NCBI RefSeq assembly: GCF_009741265.1
Contig: NZ_WOWL01000001.1
Span: 3,348,001 to 3,412,000 of the forward strand
Length of the DNA stretch: 64,000 nucleotides
Direction: 5' to 3'
DNA from: Pseudarthrobacter sp. GA104
Lineage (GTDB): Bacteria; Actinomycetota; Actinomycetes; Actinomycetales; Micrococcaceae
A program made the translations under genes and the position numbers. This document shows, piece by piece, positions 8,151-16,721 of the stretch. How positions within the stretch are numbered: the stretch's first letter is position 1; every line of letters starts with the position of its first letter. The notes beneath the pieces are model-generated. The model had not been told where the DNA came from, ran no database searches, and saw nothing but the letters and a program-made list of their open reading frames with translations.

Positions 8151-9427
8151 TGTCCACCGTTCTTGGCTATACCTCGCCCGCCATAGGCCATCTTTTTCCG
8201 ATGGTTCCCCTGCTCCTGGAACTGAATGCCCGGGGCCACGATGTCCATGTACGGGCCCTTCCCGGCCAGGTCCCCATGCTGCGGAGCGCGGGCCTGCACG
8301 CCGAACCTGTCGACCAACGGCTCCTGGAGTTGGTGCACCGGGACTACCTGGCGAAGTCGGTCAAGGCGAACCTCGCCTCAAGCACCGAGACCTTCACAGC
8401 GCGTGCCCGGATTGACGCCCCGGACCTTCGCAGCGCCATTGGCGACGTCAATCCCGACCTGCTGCTGGTGGACATCAACGCGTGGGGTGCCCGCATGGTG
8501 GCGGAAGCCAGCGGGCTCCCGTGGGGAGCGTTCAGTCCCTACACCCCGCCGCTCCAGTCCAAGGGGACGCCGCCTTTCGGGCCCGGGCTGGACCCGATGC
8601 CGGGGCCGCTGGGAAGGATCCGGGACGCACTGGTACGCCCCCTCGTGACCGGAGCCGTGGAGAAGCTGATGCTGCCCGGCATCAACAGGGTGCGCGCTGA
8701 CATCTCCGCCGGGAAACTTCCCCCGGTCCGGAGCGTGGACGCTTTCTTCCGCACCGCCCCGCTCACGCTGGTGACCACCTCCGAACCATTTGAGTACCCG
8801 CACCCTGACTGGGCGCCGGACGTCAGGATGATCGGGGCGCTGTCATGGGAACCGCCGGCACCGCTGCCCGCCTGGCTTGGTTCCCTCAAGGAACCGGTAA
8901 TTCTGGTAACGACTTCGTCCGAATACCAGGCCGACGAAGCCATCGTTCACGCGGCACTGCAGGGCCTCGCGGGGGAGCCGTTCACCGTCGTCGCCACGCT
9001 GCCGGCCGCGGAGAGTGGCGCCGCAGGAGCGCACCGGGCTTCCAGTGTTGATGGCTTTGGACAGCTTCCCCCGAATGCCCGGCTGGAACATTTCCTGCCG
9101 CACGGGCCGGTTTTGGAGCACGCGGCAGTTGCCATCACCCATGGCGGAATGGGTGCCACCCAGAAGGCGCTGGCCAAGGGGGTTCCGGTGGTTGTGGTCC
9201 CGTTCGGCCGGGACCAGCATGAGGTGGCGGCGCGGGTTGTGGCGGCAGGCGCGGGTGTGCGCCTCAGCCGCAGGAAGCTCACTCCCGGGACGCTTCGAGC
9301 GGCGGTTCACGAGGCCCTTGGCAAGAGGGAAGGGGCCCGCCGGGTGGCCGACGGGTTCAGGGCAGCGGGCGGTGCAGCCGCCGGAGCGGACGCCCTGGAG
9401 CAATTGGTCCGCATCCAATACGGCTGA
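8150..9427 (+). CDS. GT1-family (macrolide/UDP-type) glycosyltransferase
   Basis: Glycosyltransferase of 425 aa with a GT-B fold. The N-terminal acceptor domain begins YTSPAIGHLFPMVPLLLELNARGH, and the C-terminal donor-binding signature reads ITHGGMGATQKALAKGVPVV followed by PFGRDQHEVAARV. Such enzymes glycosylate small hydrophobic molecules, often to inactivate an antibiotic or plant phenolic. ATG 8150 overlaps the stop of the TetR gene and has GGAGG at 8140-8144, 5 nt away; an in-frame GTG at 8147 would leave only 2 nt. Neither sugar donor nor acceptor can be inferred from sequence. Confidence 0.85.
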   Translation: MSTVLGYTSPAIGHLFPMVPLLLELNARGHDVHVRALPGQVPMLRSAGLHAEPVDQRLLELVHRDYLAKSVKANLASSTETFTARARIDAPDLRSAIGDVNPDLLLVDINAWGARMVAEASGLPWGAFSPYTPPLQSKGTPPFGPGLDPMPGPLGRIRDALVRPLVTGAVEKLMLPGINRVRADISAGKLPPVRSVDAFFRTAPLTLVTTSEPFEYPHPDWAPDVRMIGALSWEPPAPLPAWLGSLKEPVILVTTSSEYQADEAIVHAALQGLAGEPFTVVATLPAAESGAAGAHRASSVDGFGQLPPNARLEHFLPHGPVLEHAAVAITHGGMGATQKALAKGVPVVVVPFGRDQHEVAARVVAAGAGVRLSRRKLTPGTLRAAVHEALGKREGARRVADGFRAAGGAAAGADALEQLVRIQYG

Positions 9428-9536
9428 CGCGTCCCTGTTTGCGTAACTTTTGCAGGCAGCTGGTCCCCGCAACCGCGCCGTTCCGGGGTCTGCCGCCTGC
9501 CACAGGGGCCAAAAGCAACGCATTTGCGGCCGCCGT

Positions 9537-9570
9537 CCAGCCCGGCTGAGGGGTACAATTGCCGGGCTGG
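9537..9570. repeat. Inverted repeat around a TACAAT box upstream of the GAF regulator
   Basis: Perfect 10-bp arms CCAGCCCGGC (9537-9546) and GCCGGGCTGG (9561-9570) enclose a 14-nt loop that holds TACAAT (9554-9559), a good -10 candidate. It could be an operator or an attenuating hairpin; no matching -35 is evident. Confidence 0.4.
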
Positions 9571-9604
9571 CAGAACGAGTGCCGCGCACCATCATGGGAG
9601 TTCG

Positions 9605-10954
9605 ATGACGAACCTGATCCAGCCGGCCGCCGAGCCGCACCAGCGAGCCGCCCTCGCCGGGCATGAGTTCCTGGACGGTGCCGCTGCCGGCACCCCGGAG
9701 ATACCAGGCCTGCGCAAGCTCATCAAAGAGTCCTGGCAGCGTTCGGCCAGTTTCAAGGCAAACCCGGACAGCCTGGCAGCCCCGCTCGCCATGGACCGGG
9801 ACGTGCTGGAGGACTACCGCAGCCAGCACCCCCTGGCCGCCATCATGCCTGTCATAAACAAGCTCCTGGTCCAGCCCAGCCACGACAGCGGCCTGCTGGT
9901 GGCAGTGGGTGACGAGGTGGGCCGGCTCCTGTGGGTGGACGGGGACCCCGTGCTGCAGCGCCGCGCCGAGGGCATGATGTTCGTCCCGGGTGCCGACTGG
10001 TCCGAGGCAACGGTGGGAACAAGTGCCCCCGGAACCGCCCTTGCCCTGGGCCGGGGAATCCAGATCGCCGGGGCCGAGCACTACCAGCGCACCGTCCACC
10101 CCTGGAGCTGCACCGCTGTTCCTTTCCACGATCCGGATTCCGGCGCCGTCCTGGGCGTGGTGGACATCACCGGTACGGCCACGGCGGTGGCACCCCACAC
10201 GTTGTCGCTCGTCGAGGCGACCGTGGCCGCCGCGCAGGCGCAGCTGCGCGTTGAAAGGCTGCAGCTGGCGGCGTCGCTGGCCAGCAGGCCCGCACGACGG
10301 CGGAGCCATGGCAGCGCTTCCCGGTCACCGGTGCCGGGGGCGAAGGAGGGCAGCCTGTACCGCAACAGCCTCCAGCTGCTGGGCCGCGACCAGGCCCTGC
10401 TCAGCATCGAGGGCAAAACCGTGGTGCTGTCCGCCCGGCACAGCGAAATCCTCGCCCTGCTGAGCTCGCACCCGGACGGACTGAGCGCCGAGGAACTCAG
10501 CGTCCTCCTGTACCCGGGCGACGGGTCCACCATGACGCTGCGCGCCGAAATGGTCCGGCTGCGCAAGGTCCTGCAGCAGCTCAACCCGGCCGCCGTTCCC
10601 GGCTCGCGGCCGTACCGGCTGCCCCTGGACCTGGTGCCGGACAGCGGCCAGGTCCTTAACTGCCTGCAGCGCGGCGCCCACCGGATCGCGCTGGAGATCT
10701 ACCGCGGGGCCGTGCTGCCCAAGTCCGAGGCCCCCGGCATCATCGACCTCCGGGACAGGGTCTCGTCCCTCATGCGGGAAGCCGTCCTCACGGACGGCAG
10801 CGCCGAAACGCTGCTCAAGTACGCTGAGCTGCCCGAGTCGAGGGACGACGTCGGGGTCCGGCGTGCCGCCCTGAAACTGCTGCCTGCCCGCTCGCCCAAG
10901 CGTGCCGCCGTCGTCGCCGACCTCGAGCGGCTGGAAGCCGAACTGCGCGCCTGA
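9605..10954 (+). CDS. GAF-domain transcriptional regulator of the alcohol/aldehyde dehydrogenase unit
   Basis: Protein of 449 aa. The N-terminal half resembles the sensor part of AcoR-type activators: IKESWQRS near residue 45, then a GAF fold (about 75-215) with EATVGTSAPGTALALGRGIQIAGAEHY and HPWSCTAVPFHDPDSGAVLGVVDITG. It has no AAA+ sigma-54 domain. The C-terminal half has a possible winged-helix segment (SARHSEILALLSSHPDGLS, then LRAEMVRLRKVLQQL), as in GAF regulators of actinobacteria. The start has GGGAG 4 nt upstream. It lies directly before the aldehyde dehydrogenase with only 125 bp between, so it probably senses an alcohol or aldehyde and activates that operon; this is inferred. Confidence 0.75.
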   Translation: MTNLIQPAAEPHQRAALAGHEFLDGAAAGTPEIPGLRKLIKESWQRSASFKANPDSLAAPLAMDRDVLEDYRSQHPLAAIMPVINKLLVQPSHDSGLLVAVGDEVGRLLWVDGDPVLQRRAEGMMFVPGADWSEATVGTSAPGTALALGRGIQIAGAEHYQRTVHPWSCTAVPFHDPDSGAVLGVVDITGTATAVAPHTLSLVEATVAAAQAQLRVERLQLAASLASRPARRRSHGSASRSPVPGAKEGSLYRNSLQLLGRDQALLSIEGKTVVLSARHSEILALLSSHPDGLSAEELSVLLYPGDGSTMTLRAEMVRLRKVLQQLNPAAVPGSRPYRLPLDLVPDSGQVLNCLQRGAHRIALEIYRGAVLPKSEAPGIIDLRDRVSSLMREAVLTDGSAETLLKYAELPESRDDVGVRRAALKLLPARSPKRAAVVADLERLEAELRA

Positions 10955-10962
10955 CAATGAGC

Positions 10963-11040
10963 CCCTGTGATGTGGGCCACAGGGTTGCAACCTGACTGCA
11001 ACCTTTGCCCTCCTACGCTGAGTGCAACGGCGGAGGCCAT
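10963..11040 (+). promoter_or_regulatory. Promoter region of the dehydrogenase operon with repeated TGCAAC boxes
   Basis: The 125-bp gap holds CCCTGTG/CACAGGG inverted arms (10963-10969 and 10978-10984), then a perfect 10-bp palindrome GGTTGCAACC (10983-10992). TGCAACCT occurs at 10986 and 10997, exactly 11 bp apart, and TGCAACGG at 11033. Same-face repeats of this kind are typical activator sites; the GAF regulator just upstream is the obvious candidate to bind them. Confidence 0.5.
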
Positions 11041-11079
11041 GAGCCGGCCTCCGCCCCATGCACAGCAAAGGAGCTAGCA

Positions 11080-12603
11080 ATGACTGTTTACGCCCAGCCC
11101 GGTACCGAGGGTTCGAAGGTCACGTTCAAGGACCGCTACGAGAACTGGATCGGCGGCGAATGGGTGGCCCCGGTGAAGGGCCAGTACTTCGAAAACGTCA
11201 CCCCGGTCACGGGCAAGGTCTTCTGCGAGGTGGCCCGCGGCACGGCGGAGGACATTGAACTGGCGCTCGACGCCGCGCACAAGGTTGCGCCGTCCTGGGG
11301 CAAGACCTCCGTGGCCGAGCGCGCCGCGATCCTGAACAAGATCGCTGACCGGATCGACGAGAACCTGGAAATGCTGGCCGTCGCCGAGTCCTGGGACAAC
11401 GGCAAGCCCGTCCGTGAAACCCTCAACGCCGACATGCCCCTGGCCGCGGACCACTTCCGCTACTTCGCTTCCGCCGTCCGCGCCCAGGAGGGCCGGCTCT
11501 CGCAGCTCGACGAGGACACCACCGCCTATCACTACCACGAGCCGCTCGGCGTCGTCGGCCAGATCATCCCGTGGAACTTCCCCATCCTGATGGCCGTCTG
11601 GAAGCTCGCGCCCGCCCTCGCCGCCGGCAACGCCGTGGTGCTCAAGCCCGCCGAGCAGACGCCGGCGTCCATCCTGGTCCTGATGGAGCTCATCGGCGAC
11701 CTGCTCCCCGCCGGCGTCCTGAACGTGGTCAACGGCTTCGGCGTCGAGGCAGGCAAGCCGCTCGCCTCCAGCCCCCGGATCCGGAAGATCGCCTTCACAG
11801 GCGAGACCACCACCGGCAGGCTGATCAGCCAGTACGCCAGCCAGAACCTGATTCCGGTCACCCTGGAGCTCGGCGGCAAGAGCCCGAACATCTTCTTCAA
11901 TGACGTCGCCCAGGAGAACGACGCGTTCTACGACAAGGCCCAGGAGGGCTTCGCGCTGTTTGCCTTCAACCAGGGCGAAGTCTGCACCTGCCCGTCCCGC
12001 GCGCTGGTCCAGGAAGACATCTACGAGTCCTTCATGGCCGACGCCGTGGCCCGGGTGGAAAAGATGGTCCAGGGCAACCCGCTGGACACCGAAACCCAGG
12101 TCGGGGCGCAGGCCTCCAACGACCAGCTCGAGAAGATCCTGTCCTACATCGACATCGGCAAGCAGGAAGGCGCCACGGTCCTGACCGGCGGCGCCCGGGC
12201 CGAGCTGCCCGGCGACCTTGCCGGCGGTTTCTACGTCCAGCCCACGGTCTTCGAGGGCCACAACAAGATGCGGATCTTCCAGGAGGAGATCTTCGGCCCG
12301 GTGGTCGCCGTAACGAAGTTCAGCGACTACAACGACGCCATGGGCATCGCCAACGACACCCTCTACGGCCTCGGCGCCGGCGTCTGGTCCCGCAACGGCA
12401 ACGTGGCATACCGGGCAGGCCGGGAAATCCAGGCCGGCCGTGTCTGGGTGAACAACTACCACGCCTACCCGGCGGGCGCCGCGTTCGGCGGCTACAAGTC
12501 CTCAGGCATCGGGCGCGAGAACCACGCCATGATGCTGGACCACTACCAGCAGACCAAGAACCTGCTGGTCAGCTACAACGAAAACAAGCTCGGCTTCTTC
12601 TAG
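11080..12603 (+). CDS. Aldehyde (acetaldehyde) dehydrogenase, ExaC/AldA type
   Basis: NAD+-dependent aldehyde dehydrogenase of 507 aa, the length of the acetaldehyde/chloroacetaldehyde group. Visible features are the N-terminal [12 protein letters not shown], cofactor segment [21 protein letters not shown], general base E263 in ELGGKSPN, and nucleophile C302 in the GEVCTCPSR motif typical of this subgroup. The ATG is preceded by AAGGAG 6 nt away (11068-11073). An alcohol dehydrogenase and a DUF779 gene follow in the same direction, so the set probably oxidises ethanol or another short alcohol to the acid. Confidence 0.92.
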   Translation: MTVYAQPGTEGSKVTFKDRYENWIGGEWVAPVKGQYFENVTPVTGKVFCEVARGTAEDIELALDAAHKVAPSWGKTSVAERAAILNKIADRIDENLEMLAVAESWDNGKPVRETLNADMPLAADHFRYFASAVRAQEGRLSQLDEDTTAYHYHEPLGVVGQIIPWNFPILMAVWKLAPALAAGNAVVLKPAEQTPASILVLMELIGDLLPAGVLNVVNGFGVEAGKPLASSPRIRKIAFTGETTTGRLISQYASQNLIPVTLELGGKSPNIFFNDVAQENDAFYDKAQEGFALFAFNQGEVCTCPSRALVQEDIYESFMADAVARVEKMVQGNPLDTETQVGAQASNDQLEKILSYIDIGKQEGATVLTGGARAELPGDLAGGFYVQPTVFEGHNKMRIFQEEIFGPVVAVTKFSDYNDAMGIANDTLYGLGAGVWSRNGNVAYRAGREIQAGRVWVNNYHAYPAGAAFGGYKSSGIGRENHAMMLDHYQQTKNLLVSYNENKLGFF

Positions 12604-12659
12604 AAGTAGCCGCTGCACCCCAGTTCCAACCCCGCTACAACGACGCAAGGATTTCGCCA

Positions 12660-13682
12660 ATGACGACGAGAATGCAAGCAGCAGTAGTAACCGAATTCGG
12701 CAAGGACCTCCAGGTCCAGGACCTCGAGATTCCCGCCCCCGGCCCGGGACAGGCACTGGTCAAGGTCCTGACCACCGGCGTCTGCCACACCGACCTCCAC
12801 GCGGCGGAAGGTGACTGGCCAGTCAAGCCCTCACCGCCCTTCATCCCCGGCCACGAGGGCGTGGGGGAAGTGGTGGCCCTCGGCGAGGGCGTCACCGACC
12901 TGGCCGTCGGTGACCTGGTGGGCAATGCCTGGCTCTGGTCCGCCTGCGGCGACTGCCAGTACTGCCGCACCGGCTGGGAAACACTCTGCGAAGTGCAGAA
13001 GAACGCCGGCTACAGTGTTGACGGCTCGTTCGGCGAGTACATGCTGGTGGACTCGCGCTTCGCCGCCCGCATACCGGCGGGATCCGACCCCGTCGAGGTG
13101 GCGCCGGTGCTCTGTGCCGGCGTCACCGTCTACAAGGGCCTGAAAATGACCGAAGCAAGGCCGGGGCAGTGGGTCACCATTTCCGGCATCGGCGGCCTTG
13201 GTCACATCGCCGTCCAGTATGCCGTCGCCATGGGCCTCCGGGTGGCTGCCGTGGATATTGCCGACGACAAACTCGCCCTGGCGAAGGCGCACGGCGCCGA
13301 ACTGACGGTCAACGCCCTGCATGAGGACCCGGTGGAAGTCATCCAGCGCGAAACCGGAGGATGCCATGGAGTACTGGTCACCGCGGTGCATCCCTCGGCC
13401 TTCGGGCAGGCGATCGGCATGGCACGCCGTGGCGGGACGATCGTGTTCAACGGCCTGCCGCCCGGCGACTTTCCCGCACCGATCTTCGAGATTGTGCTCA
13501 AGGGCCTGACAGTCCGCGGTTCAATCGTGGGCACCCGCCAGGACCTGGAGGAGGCGCTGGACTTCTACGCCCAGGGCAAGATCCACCCCACGGTGTCCGT
13601 CCGGGAACTCTCGGAGGTCAACGCCGTCCTGGATGAAATGAAGCACGCCAAGATCGACGGCCGCGTAGTCCTGAGGTTCTGA
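12660..13682 (+). CDS. adhP: Zinc-dependent alcohol dehydrogenase
   Basis: Medium-chain alcohol dehydrogenase of 340 aa producing aldehyde for the enzyme encoded 56 bp upstream. Catalytic zinc ligands are C42 (GVCHTDLH) and H65-E66 (GHEG); structural zinc cysteines are C96, C99, C102 and C110 (ACGDCQYCRTGWETLC). The NAD fold is ISGIGGLGHIAVQYA. An AAGG ribosome site lies about 9 nt before the ATG. Its TGA overlaps the ATG of the DUF779 gene, showing tight coupling of the unit. Highest similarity is to AdhP ethanol dehydrogenases. Confidence 0.92.
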   Translation: MTTRMQAAVVTEFGKDLQVQDLEIPAPGPGQALVKVLTTGVCHTDLHAAEGDWPVKPSPPFIPGHEGVGEVVALGEGVTDLAVGDLVGNAWLWSACGDCQYCRTGWETLCEVQKNAGYSVDGSFGEYMLVDSRFAARIPAGSDPVEVAPVLCAGVTVYKGLKMTEARPGQWVTISGIGGLGHIAVQYAVAMGLRVAAVDIADDKLALAKAHGAELTVNALHEDPVEVIQRETGGCHGVLVTAVHPSAFGQAIGMARRGGTIVFNGLPPGDFPAPIFEIVLKGLTVRGSIVGTRQDLEEALDFYAQGKIHPTVSVRELSEVNAVLDEMKHAKIDGRVVLRF

Positions 13683-14089
13683 TGCCGCTGGACAGGCTTG
13701 AGGCCGGGGTGACGCTGCCCGGGGAGGACTTCTCGCGGGTGGCGCTCACCCCGGCGGCCGTGCAGCTGCTGCGGAAACTGTGGCTCCAGCACGGTCCGCT
13801 CATGTTCCACCAGTCCGGCGGCTGCTGCGACGGGTCCTCGCCCATGTGCTATCCGGCGGGCGACTTCATCACCGCGGAAGCAGACGTCCTGCTTGGCCTC
13901 TTCGACCTCTCCGAGGGACTGGAACCGCAGCCGCTGGAATTCTGGATGTCGCGGGAGCAGTTCAGCTACTGGAGCCACACGCACCTGACGGTGGACGTGG
14001 TGCCGGGCAGGGGGAGCGGCTTTTCGGTCGAGGCGCCGGAGGGAAAAAGGTTCCTGATCCGGTCCGCCCTGATGGACTGGCCCGCCTAG
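13682..14089 (+). CDS. DUF779 family protein, companion of the alcohol/aldehyde dehydrogenases
   Basis: Small soluble protein (135 aa) of the uncharacterised DUF779 family, which recurs next to acetaldehyde dehydrogenases in many bacteria. Its hallmark is HQSGGCCDGSSPMCY (about 42-56): one His and three Cys in 15 residues, which could bind a metal or form disulfides. FWMSREQFSYWSHTHL near residue 95 is a second conserved block. It starts inside the stop of adhP (TGATG). No function is established; a redox or metal-dependent accessory role for the operon is only an inference. Confidence 0.8.
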   Translation: MPLDRLEAGVTLPGEDFSRVALTPAAVQLLRKLWLQHGPLMFHQSGGCCDGSSPMCYPAGDFITAEADVLLGLFDLSEGLEPQPLEFWMSREQFSYWSHTHLTVDVVPGRGSGFSVEAPEGKRFLIRSALMDWPA

Positions 14090-14105
14090 GCCGGTTCGAC
14101 CAACT

Positions 14106-14143
14106 AGCACTTGGGACCCTTCATCTGAAGGGTCCCAAGTGCT
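14106..14143 (+). terminator. Rho-independent terminator of the alcohol oxidation operon
   Basis: Perfect 18-bp arms (14106-14123 and 14126-14143) fold back on a minimal loop directly after the DUF779 gene. This is the strongest hairpin in the first 15 kb; a short TTT-poor tail follows. Confidence 0.8.
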
Positions 14144-14265
14144 TTGCCGGAATAAAGTTCGGCAGAGTAACCGTCTCACCATTCGGGACAATTGGGCCCG
14201 TCCAGTGGATGGACACTACCGTTAATAGGTCTGTTTCCATCCGAAACCAGGATTGTGATCCCCCA

Positions 14266-15813
14266 ATGAACCTTCTCCGGACCAAATCCATCGAGCAGTC
14301 GATCGCCGACGCCGATGAGCCCGGGCGCAAGCTGAAGCGCTCCCTCAGTACCTGGGACCTGATGATCATGGGCGTCGCGGTTGCTGTCGGCGCCGGCATC
14401 TTCTCCGTTGGCGCCAAGGCTGCGGCCAACTTCTCCGGTCCCGCCGTGACCCTGTCCTTCGCCATCGCCGCCGTAACCTGCGCGCTGGCCATCATGTGCT
14501 ACGCCGAGTTCGCCACCGCCATCCCGGTGGCAGGTTCCGCGTACGTCTTCACTTACGCCACCATGGGCGAACTCCTGGCCTGGATCATCGGCTGGAACCT
14601 GATCCTGGAGCTTTTCACCGCCGCGGCCGTGATCGCCAAGTACTGGGGCATCTACCTCAGCAAGGTATTCGCCCTCATGGGCGCCGATATTCCGCCGGCG
14701 ATCTCCCTGGGCGGGATTGACCTCTACTGGGGTGCCTTCCTGATCGTGGCCGTCTTCACCGTGCTGCTGGTCCTGGGCACTAAGCTGTCCGCCCGCGTAG
14801 GCAACATCTTCACCCTGATCAAGATCGGCGTCGTCCTCTTTGTCATCGTGGTGGGCTTCACCTACGTGAAGGTCGAAAACTACGCCCCGTTCATCCCGGC
14901 CGCCCAGCCGACCGGCGGCGCCGGTGGCGCCGACGTCCTGAAGCAGTCGTTCTTCGGCTTCCTCACCGGAGCCGCCCCCGCCCAGTACGGCACCCTTGGC
15001 ATCTTCGCCGGCGCCGCTCTGGTCTTCTTTGCCTTCATCGGCTTTGACGTGGTGGCCACCTCGGCGGAAGAAGTAAAGAACCCGCAGAAGACGCTGCCGC
15101 GCGGCATCTTCGGCGGCCTGGCCCTGGTAACCCTGCTCTACATCCTGGTGTCCCTGGCACTCACGGGCATGGTGTCCTACACGCAGCTGGCCGAGGCCGA
15201 GAACCCCACCCTCACCACGGCCTTCGAAGCAGTGGGGGACACCTCGGCGGCCAAGATCATTGCCTTCGGCTCCCTGGTGGGCCTGACCACCGTGATCATG
15301 GTGCTCCTCATGGGCCTGTCCCGCGTGGTGCTGGCCATGAGCCGCGACGGGCTACTTCCCCGTGCACTGTCCAAGACCAGCCAGAAGCGTTCGACGCCGG
15401 TGCGCCTCCAGATCATCTGCGGGGCCGCCGTCGCCCTGGTCGCCGGGCTGACCAACGTGGACCTGCTGGAAGAAATGATCAACATCGGGACGCTGTCCGC
15501 CTTCGTGGTGGTAAGCCTGGGCATCCTGGTGCTCCGCAAGAAGCGCCCGGACCTGAAGCCGGCCTTCCGCGTACCGTTCGGCAAGGTCCTGCCCGTCGTG
15601 TCCGCCGTGCTGTGCTTCTACCTGATGACCAACCTCGCGGTGGAGACCTGGATCTTCTTTGCGGTCTGGCTGGTCATCGGCATGGCGATCTACTTCTCCT
15701 ACGGCCAGCGCCATTCCCGCCTCAACGAGCGCTTCGGCGACGCGAGCGCGGCGGTCAACGGACCGGCTGCTGACAAAGTGCGCGACGGCGAGGACGAGCT
15801 CACCCGCGCCTGA
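14266..15813 (+). CDS. APC superfamily amino acid permease
   Basis: Membrane transporter of 515 aa with about 12-13 helices, of the cationic amino acid (CAT/YfnA) branch of the amino acid-polyamine-organocation superfamily. The first helix carries the substrate-site motif GVAVAVGAGIFSVGAKAA, and AFIGFDVVATSAEEVKNPQKTLPRGI (helix 6 to loop) is the family signature. The ATG at 14266 starts the conserved MNLLRTKSIEQSIADADE tail; only a weak GGA precedes it. A perfect hairpin follows the stop. The substrate is probably an amino acid, but the exact one cannot be read. Confidence 0.88.
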   Translation: MNLLRTKSIEQSIADADEPGRKLKRSLSTWDLMIMGVAVAVGAGIFSVGAKAAANFSGPAVTLSFAIAAVTCALAIMCYAEFATAIPVAGSAYVFTYATMGELLAWIIGWNLILELFTAAAVIAKYWGIYLSKVFALMGADIPPAISLGGIDLYWGAFLIVAVFTVLLVLGTKLSARVGNIFTLIKIGVVLFVIVVGFTYVKVENYAPFIPAAQPTGGAGGADVLKQSFFGFLTGAAPAQYGTLGIFAGAALVFFAFIGFDVVATSAEEVKNPQKTLPRGIFGGLALVTLLYILVSLALTGMVSYTQLAEAENPTLTTAFEAVGDTSAAKIIAFGSLVGLTTVIMVLLMGLSRVVLAMSRDGLLPRALSKTSQKRSTPVRLQIICGAAVALVAGLTNVDLLEEMINIGTLSAFVVVSLGILVLRKKRPDLKPAFRVPFGKVLPVVSAVLCFYLMTNLAVETWIFFAVWLVIGMAIYFSYGQRHSRLNERFGDASAAVNGPAADKVRDGEDELTRA

Positions 15814-15821
15814 CACCCCGT

Positions 15822-15861
15822 GCGAATGCCCGCCCTGGCCTGGCCATGGGCGGGCATTCGC
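15822..15861 (+). terminator. Terminator after the amino acid permease
   Basis: Perfect 14-bp arms (15822-15835 and 15848-15861) around a 12-nt loop, 9 nt after the permease stop and before the TetR gene. Confidence 0.78.
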
Positions 15862-15886
15862 ATGTCCGGCTTCTAGGATGGATCAC

Positions 15887-16492
15887 ATGGCCCGTCCCAC
15901 ACGATCCGAACGCAAGGCAGAACTCCTGGCCGCGATCCTGGATTACCTGATGGACAAAACGCTTGCCGAGCTCACCTTCCGGAGCCTCGCTGAGGGCCTG
16001 GGGATGAGCGCGTATGTGCTGGTGTACCACTTTGGAAGCCGGGACCAGCTGATCAACGACATTGTGGTTTCCATCGAGTCCCGGCTGGACCGGATGCGCA
16101 ATACCGATGTGCACGACATCGACCGCGCCGCCTGGCGGGACTTCCTGCTCGACTCCTGGCAGTGGACCATGGCCCAGCGGAACCGGCACCTGACGCGCCT
16201 GGAATTCGAAGCGACGGCGCAGGACATCGTGGCCGCCGAACCGAGGGGAACGTCGCAGGAGCACTTCCGGATGCTCCACCATAAAACCCGCGACTGGCTC
16301 ATGGTGCAGGGAATTCCGGAGGAGTTTGCCGACACCGACGCGCGGCTCTTCACGTCCACCTTCTACGGGCTGCAGTTCGACTTCGTGGTCATGAATGAGC
16401 CGGAAGCGGCCACCAAGGCCTTCGAGCTGATGCTGGCGGTCTTCTTCAACAACCTGGAAACGCGCCTGGCGCCCGGTGGAGGGCAGGGCTGA
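15887..16492 (+). CDS. TetR/AcrR family regulator upstream of the ABC importer
   Basis: Regulator of about 201 aa. The N-terminal DNA-binding part reads RKAELLAAILDYLMDKTLAELTFRSLAEGLGMSAYVLVYHFGSRDQLIND, a clear TetR helix-turn-helix with the YHFGSR variant; the C-terminal ligand domain is not specific. ATG 15887 is preferred to 15878 because TAGGAT (15874-15879) is exactly 7 nt before it, which predicts a leaderless mRNA. The gene is 230 bp upstream of the substrate-binding protein gene, in the same direction, and may control it. Confidence 0.85.
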   Translation: MARPTRSERKAELLAAILDYLMDKTLAELTFRSLAEGLGMSAYVLVYHFGSRDQLINDIVVSIESRLDRMRNTDVHDIDRAAWRDFLLDSWQWTMAQRNRHLTRLEFEATAQDIVAAEPRGTSQEHFRMLHHKTRDWLMVQGIPEEFADTDARLFTSTFYGLQFDFVVMNEPEAATKAFELMLAVFFNNLETRLAPGGGQG

Positions 16493-16644
16493 GCCGTCCC
16501 CGGCGCCGCAGGCCGGGCGTTGGCAGGAACTGCGGAAATCCCAGGCCTGGCCACTGGAAACTGTCCCTTACGGTGCCGTCTCAGAGCTGTAACAATGAGC
16601 CGTACACGGATGTGCTGGCAGTCGTACCATGATTGAATCGGATA

Positions 16645-16670
16645 GTCGAACTTCTGTTCGAATGTCGAAC
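16645..16670 (+). promoter_or_regulatory. SOS-box-like palindrome and third half-site upstream of the ABC importer
   Basis: TCGAAC-TTCT-GTTCGA (16646-16661) matches the actinobacterial LexA consensus TCGAACN4GTTCGA without mismatch. A third half-site TCGAAC follows at 16665-16670, so GTTCGA-ATG-TCGAAC forms a second, overlapping palindrome. It lies about 60 bp before the start of the importer operon. LexA or the nearby TetR protein could be the binder; sequence alone cannot decide. Confidence 0.55.
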
Positions 16671-16721
16671 ACTGGGCTTGGGGGCGGGTCAGCCCCCGGT
16701 CATGGGCACGAAGGAGTGATC

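Noticed and set aside
11074..12462. Long antisense frame opposite the aldehyde dehydrogenase (and similar ones opposite katA, fprA and gabT)
   Set aside because: These arise from third-position GC bias. None has a ribosome site, a leaderless promoter or family motifs.
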